Shown here: positions 5,431 through 7,792 of the stretch, one piece after another
Layout: each line of letters opens with the position of its first letter
How positions within the stretch are numbered: the first letter of the stretch is position 1
Source of the DNA: Planctomycetales bacterium
Lineage (GTDB): Bacteria > Planctomycetota > Planctomycetia > Gemmatales > Gemmataceae
Direction: 5' to 3'
Assembly (NCBI GenBank): GCA_020054355.1
Contig: JAGVLI010000231.1
Location: forward strand, 1 to 7,792
DNA length: 7,792 nt
Position numbers and translations under genes: made by a program
Notes under the pieces: generated by a model
Database searches by the model: none
Seen by the model: the letters and a program-made list of their open reading frames with translations, nothing else
What the model was told of the DNA's origin: nothing

Positions 5431-6336
5431 ATGAACGGCCCCGCCGCCGGCCAACCCCGGCATGTTCCGGTACTGCCGGCCGAGGTGCTGCACTATCTGT
5501 CGCCCGCACCCGGACAGCTCGTCGTCGATGCCACCGTCGGCGTCGGCGGCCATTCGTTGCTCCTCGCTTCGCACCTGGGACCGGAAGGCCGACTGCTCGC
5601 GCTCGATCAGGATTCGGCCATGCTGGCCGTCGCCCGCTCCCGGCTGCAGGGCTTGCCGGTCCAACTCGTGCCGAGCAACTTCGATCAGCTCCGACAAGTC
5701 CTCGACGAGCAGGGCATCGACCGCGTCGATGCGGTCCTGGCCTACCTCGGCGTCTGTTCGGATCAGCTCAACGAGGCGGGGCGCGGCTTCAGCTTTCAGC
5801 AGGCCGGGCCGCTCGACATGCGGATGGACCCGGAGAGCGGCGAACCGGCCAGCGCCTTGCTGAAACGGCTCAGCGAACGCGACCTCGCCGATGTGATCTA
5901 TCGCTTCGGCGAGGAACGCTTCAGCCGGCGGATCGCCCGGAAGATCGTGGAAACGCGCCGCGAGACGCCGCTGGCAACCACGGAGCAACTGGCTGAGCTA
6001 GTACGGCGCTGTGTGCCCCGGCCGAAGAGCTATCGGCCGACCATCGATCCGGCAACGCGCGTCTTCCAGGCATTGCGGATCGCCGTCAACGATGAGTTGT
6101 CCGCCCTGGAAGGTCTGCTGGCTGCCTTGCCCAGATGCCTGAAGCCGGGCGGCCGGGCGGTGCTTATCAGCTTCCATTCGCTGGAGGATCGCCGCGTCAA
6201 GCAAGCCTTCGCGGATCGGGAGCGCTGGCAGGTGTTGACGAAAAAGCCGGTCGTTGCCGCGGAAGAGGAAGTCCGCGACAATCCCCGGTCGCGCAGCGCC
6301 AAGCTGCGAGCCGCGATTTATCGACCCGTCGTTTAG
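5431..6336 (+). CDS. rsmH: 16S rRNA (cytosine(1402)-N4)-methyltransferase
   Basis: This gene encodes 301 residues, normal for RsmH (MraW), which uses SAM to N4-methylate C1402 in the ribosomal P site. Seen are HVPVLPAEVL at the N-terminus (11-20), the SAM loop VDATVGVGGHS (32-42), Asp59, Phe84, GFSFQQAGPLDMRMD (119-133), the helical insert domain (about 140-225), SFHSLEDRRVKQAF (247-260) and NPRSRSAKLRAA (284-295). One key residue is odd: the family motif DLGVSSxQL appears as YLGVCSDQL (105-113), so Tyr105 replaces the Asp expected to bind SAM; Gln112 is kept. A GAC-to-TAC change explains this. The ATG has no strong Shine-Dalgarno and is set back behind a structured leader, which suggests post-transcriptional control. 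Its stop codon lies inside a repeated element. The usual partner mraZ lies upstream. Confidence 0.92.
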   Translation: MNGPAAGQPRHVPVLPAEVLHYLSPAPGQLVVDATVGVGGHSLLLASHLGPEGRLLALDQDSAMLAVARSRLQGLPVQLVPSNFDQLRQVLDEQGIDRVDAVLAYLGVCSDQLNEAGRGFSFQQAGPLDMRMDPESGEPASALLKRLSERDLADVIYRFGEERFSRRIARKIVETRRETPLATTEQLAELVRRCVPRPKSYRPTIDPATRVFQALRIAVNDELSALEGLLAALPRCLKPGGRAVLISFHSLEDRRVKQAFADRERWQVLTKKPVVAAEEEVRDNPRSRSAKLRAAIYRPVV

Positions 6337-6356
6337 CCGCGAGCCAGCGGCGAGCG
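6333..6356 (+). repeat. Gene-junction repeat, copy 2
   Basis: TTAGCCGCGAGCC (6333-6345) and GCGAGCG (6350-6356) repeat the element at 2198-2221. The rsmH stop codon TAG (6334-6336) is part of the element. Both copies have the same orientation and both begin at a gene end. Confidence 0.6.
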
Positions 6357-6375
6357 TTCGTTCAAGGAGGAACCC

Positions 6376-6570
6376 ATGCGCAAGTCTCACTGCGCCTGTT
6401 TACTGCTCGGTCTGCTGCTCGGCATGCCCTTGGGCGTCGGCCTGGTCGTCATGCACATGAAGTATGGCCAGGGGCCGATCGTCGCGATGGACACATCGCC
6501 CGAAGCCGTGCGGGAAACGGTCCTCGAAGAACCCAAGCCCGATGGCGCGCCGCTCGACGACGACGGCTGA
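6376..6570 (+). CDS. Small membrane-anchor protein in the ftsL slot
   Basis: This ORF encodes 64 residues with the best Shine-Dalgarno of the window, AAGGAGG (6364-6370), 5 bases before the ATG. Arg2 and Lys3 precede a hydrophobic segment at about 7-26 (LLLGLLLGMPLGVGLVV), so a single membrane helix with the C-terminus outside is predicted, or an uncleaved signal. The tail (31-64) is acidic and Pro-rich and ends in DDDG. Its place after rsmH is where ftsL stands in most dcw clusters, but the leucine-zipper region of FtsL is absent from these 64 residues. The ORF ends at a TGA, after which the same frame continues open for 325 codons with the same strong GC at third positions. I therefore think this is the N-terminal part of one longer gene, interrupted at codon 65. 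Whether 64 residues are a working product is unknown. Confidence 0.65.
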   Translation: MRKSHCACLLLGLLLGMPLGVGLVVMHMKYGQGPIVAMDTSPEAVRETVLEEPKPDGAPLDDDG

Positions 6571-6594
6571 GCCACCGCCGACCCCGCTCAGCCG
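6564..6594 (+). other. Stem-loop containing the in-frame TGA
   Basis: CGGCTGAGC (6564-6572) and GCTCAGCCG (6586-6594) are perfect 9-bp inverted arms with a 13-base loop. The TGA (6568-6570) is inside the 5' arm. No U tail follows, so it is not a standard terminator. It could affect ribosome behaviour at the stop, or be chance in GC-rich sequence. Confidence 0.45.
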
Positions 6595-6612
6595 ACCGAC
6601 GACGGCAGCCAG

Positions 6613-7545
6613 TTGGGCCTGGAGCCGGTCGGCTCCGTCCAGGTCACGGTCGTGCAGCACACCCCGCCAAGCGCGGGCTGCGACGACAAAGGCCATCAGC
6701 TGGCCCAAGCCCCTTCCGAAGACGAAGCCAGCCGGCGGGAGAGCTGCGAACGCCGGATGCTGCAACACGTCCTGCAACATGCCCGGGCAGCCGCTCGGCA
6801 ACATCTGTTGCAACAAGCCCAGGCGGAAGCCTCCGAAGCGTCTACAGAAACAGGCCAGCCGACCGAGCTTGCCCAACCGGAAGCACCGGAACCGTTGCCG
6901 ATGCCGACGGCCGAGCCGGAAGCGGCGGTGAGTCCGCCTCCCGATGAGCGGTATTCCGCCCCACCCGCCTATCCCAAGCAACTGCTGAATGTTCCCAGCG
7001 AACCGCCGGCGCCGCACCAACCATCTCCCGCCGAGGACTTCCATAACGCTATCCGCGGACTGGCCACGCCTGGCCGGAAGCTCTGCACCGGCGCGTACCA
7101 GGCCGCGCTCCGGGAAGACCGGAAGCTCCAACTGCCCGCCGAGGTTTGCGATATGCTCGTCGGCGGCCTGCCGCAAACGCTCTACCTGGTGCCGTTGGAA
7201 CAGCGCGTCCGCCTCTACACGCCGCGCGGCCTGAAGCACATGCTCCAGGCGTTGCAGGCGTCGGGATTCTGGGGCAAGACCAGCCCGCACGAGCAGGCCG
7301 TGCTGCTGAGTTGCATCCGCCGCGTCGAAGTGTCCGAGGACGGCAAGCTGAAGATTCCCGCCGAGCTGGCGAGGTTCGGCGGCCTGAATAACAAGGTCGT
7401 GCTGGTCGGCGTTTACGACCACGTGGAACTCTGGGACGCCGACGCCTGGCGCGAAGCTGTGACTGACGTGCTGCCCGACGCGGAAGCGCTTGCCCTGCCA
7501 GCTGACGAGGATGGCGAAACTGTAACGGAAGTCCAGGACAACTAG
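6613..7545 (+). CDS. MraZ-like paralog with coiled-coil linker; probably the 3' part of the 6376 gene
   Basis: The open frame starts right after the TGA at 6570. A TTG at 6613 is its first start codon, but it has no Shine-Dalgarno, giving 310 residues. Residues about 36-77 are a charged, Gln/Ala/Leu-rich likely coiled coil (RRMLQHVLQHARAAARQHLL), and 81-140 form a Pro/Glu-rich linker. Residues about 157-285 align over their whole length with the MraZ of this window: CTGAYQAALREDRKLQLP, TLYLVP, RLYTPRGL, VEVSEDGKLKIP, and GVYDHVELWDADAW, the last nearly identical to MraZ. In the second repeat about half of 43 aligned residues are the same. Both DxxxR DNA-contact motifs are lost: Asp12/Arg16 become Arg167/Lys171, and Asp85/Arg89 become Ser241/Lys245. 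It is thus a divergent duplicate unlikely to bind TGGG boxes. Joined to 6376-6570 it would be a 389-codon membrane-anchored protein with its MraZ fold outside the cytoplasm. Function unknown. Confidence 0.7.
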   Translation: MGLEPVGSVQVTVVQHTPPSAGCDDKGHQLAQAPSEDEASRRESCERRMLQHVLQHARAAARQHLLQQAQAEASEASTETGQPTELAQPEAPEPLPMPTAEPEAAVSPPPDERYSAPPAYPKQLLNVPSEPPAPHQPSPAEDFHNAIRGLATPGRKLCTGAYQAALREDRKLQLPAEVCDMLVGGLPQTLYLVPLEQRVRLYTPRGLKHMLQALQASGFWGKTSPHEQAVLLSCIRRVEVSEDGKLKIPAELARFGGLNNKVVLVGVYDHVELWDADAWREAVTDVLPDAEALALPADEDGETVTEVQDN

Positions 7546-7578
7546 CGGCCAATCGGCGGTCGGCCGGCATGGCTCGGG

Positions 7579-7608
7579 TTGACGCCGGCCCGATTTCGTG
7601 AAGATATT
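7579..7608 (+). promoter_or_regulatory. Possible promoter of the last gene
   Basis: TTGACG (7579-7584) and GATATT (7603-7608) are 18 bases apart, with an AT-rich stretch after (ATATTAAAGTGA), about 70 bases upstream of the ATG at 7684. The -35 lies in the loop and 3' arm of a 7-bp inverted repeat GGCCGGC/GCCGGCC (7562-7590) that could also serve as a weak end for the preceding gene. Confidence 0.4.
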
Positions 7609-7683
7609 AAAGTGACAAGCCAAGATGACCGACACGGCGCCCAACGCCTTGCCGGCATCGACTCCGGAAAGGGAGCAGGGAAG

Positions 7684-7792
7684 ATGTCCCACGAAACCAA
7701 GATCGGTGTGCTGGTGTCCTGCTCGTTCGTCTGCATGGTCGGCGCGGTCATCTACCTGCGCATGCACGACCCAGCCGCCTTGAGCCAACCCC
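7684..7792 (+). CDS. Single-pass membrane protein, N-terminal part only
   Basis: Thirty-six codons are visible before the window ends. GGGAG (7671-7675) is 8 bases before the ATG, so the start is secure. The protein starts MSHETKIGVLVSC and has one hydrophobic helix at about residues 7-24 (IGVLVSCSFVCMVGAVIYL), then RMHDPAALSQ. The pattern of a short charged head with ETKIG directly before the helix is found in several bacterial membrane-anchored families, including MlaD-type lipid-transfer proteins and planctomycete LysM-type wall proteins. The visible part cannot separate these. A probable promoter of its own lies in the 138-base gap before it, so it may form a separate unit from the MraZ-like gene. 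Confidence 0.75.
   Translation, partial: MSHETKIGVLVSCSFVCMVGAVIYLRMHDPAALSQP

Noticed and set aside
6564..6594. Selenocysteine insertion at the TGA
   Set aside because: The TGA is in a low-complexity acidic linker and not at a redox site, and the hairpin lacks the apical-loop features of a bacterial SECIS.
7562..7596. Rho-independent terminator after the MraZ-like gene
   Set aside because: The stem is only 7 bp with a 15-base loop, and just three T's follow; the same bases give a better -35 hexamer for the next gene.
6400..7788. 462-codon minus-strand ORF opposite the MraZ-like gene
   Set aside because: Its translation shows no domain, and the plus strand has a recognisable MraZ fold and good ribosome-binding sites. 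Long antisense frames are common at high GC with G/C-rich third positions.

Overview
The window is high-GC bacterial DNA that most resembles a planctomycete of the Gemmata type. That assignment is an inference: it rests on the protein mix (DUF1573 exported protein, TPR lipoprotein, stand-alone mraZ-rsmH pair followed by unfamiliar membrane proteins) and on dispersed palindromic repeats between genes. No rRNA or tRNA gene, CRISPR array or transposase is visible.

Left part (1-1329). The start of an unknown acidic minus-strand protein leaves the window at base 1. A minus-strand TPR lipoprotein gene (423-1070) follows. The spacers carry a heptamer repeat (341-372) and a nested palindromic element (1232-1295).

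Middle part (1330-4400, plus strand). An exported alpha/beta-hydrolase esterase (1330-2190) is followed three bases later by gluQ (2194-3168), which modifies queuosine in tRNA-Asp. A REP-like pair of inverted 25-base copies (3254-3328) separates gluQ from an exported DUF1573 protein (3363-4400).

Right part (4401-7792, plus strand) is a shortened division/cell-wall (dcw) cluster. A sigma70-type promoter is followed by three TGGGN boxes at exact 10-bp spacing, the known MraZ operator layout, and then mraZ (4583-5023). A 407-base spacer with a series of hairpins precedes rsmH (5431-6336), whose protein has Tyr where a SAM-binding Asp is expected. In the slot where ftsL usually sits there is a small membrane-anchor ORF (6376-6570). 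It is in frame, across a single TGA, with a long ORF (to 7545) that ends in a second, divergent MraZ-like double domain lacking both DNA-contact DxxxR motifs. The TGA lies inside a perfect 9-bp stem. The window ends in the start of another single-pass membrane protein (7684 onward).

How the parts may work together: MraZ probably represses its own promoter through the TGGG boxes, and RsmH methylates 16S rRNA. The tethered MraZ-like protein, if made as one chain, would be anchored with its MraZ fold outside the cytoplasm, an arrangement I do not recognise from any described system. It is the most novel item here, with the caveat that the TGA may be a mutation or an assembly error.
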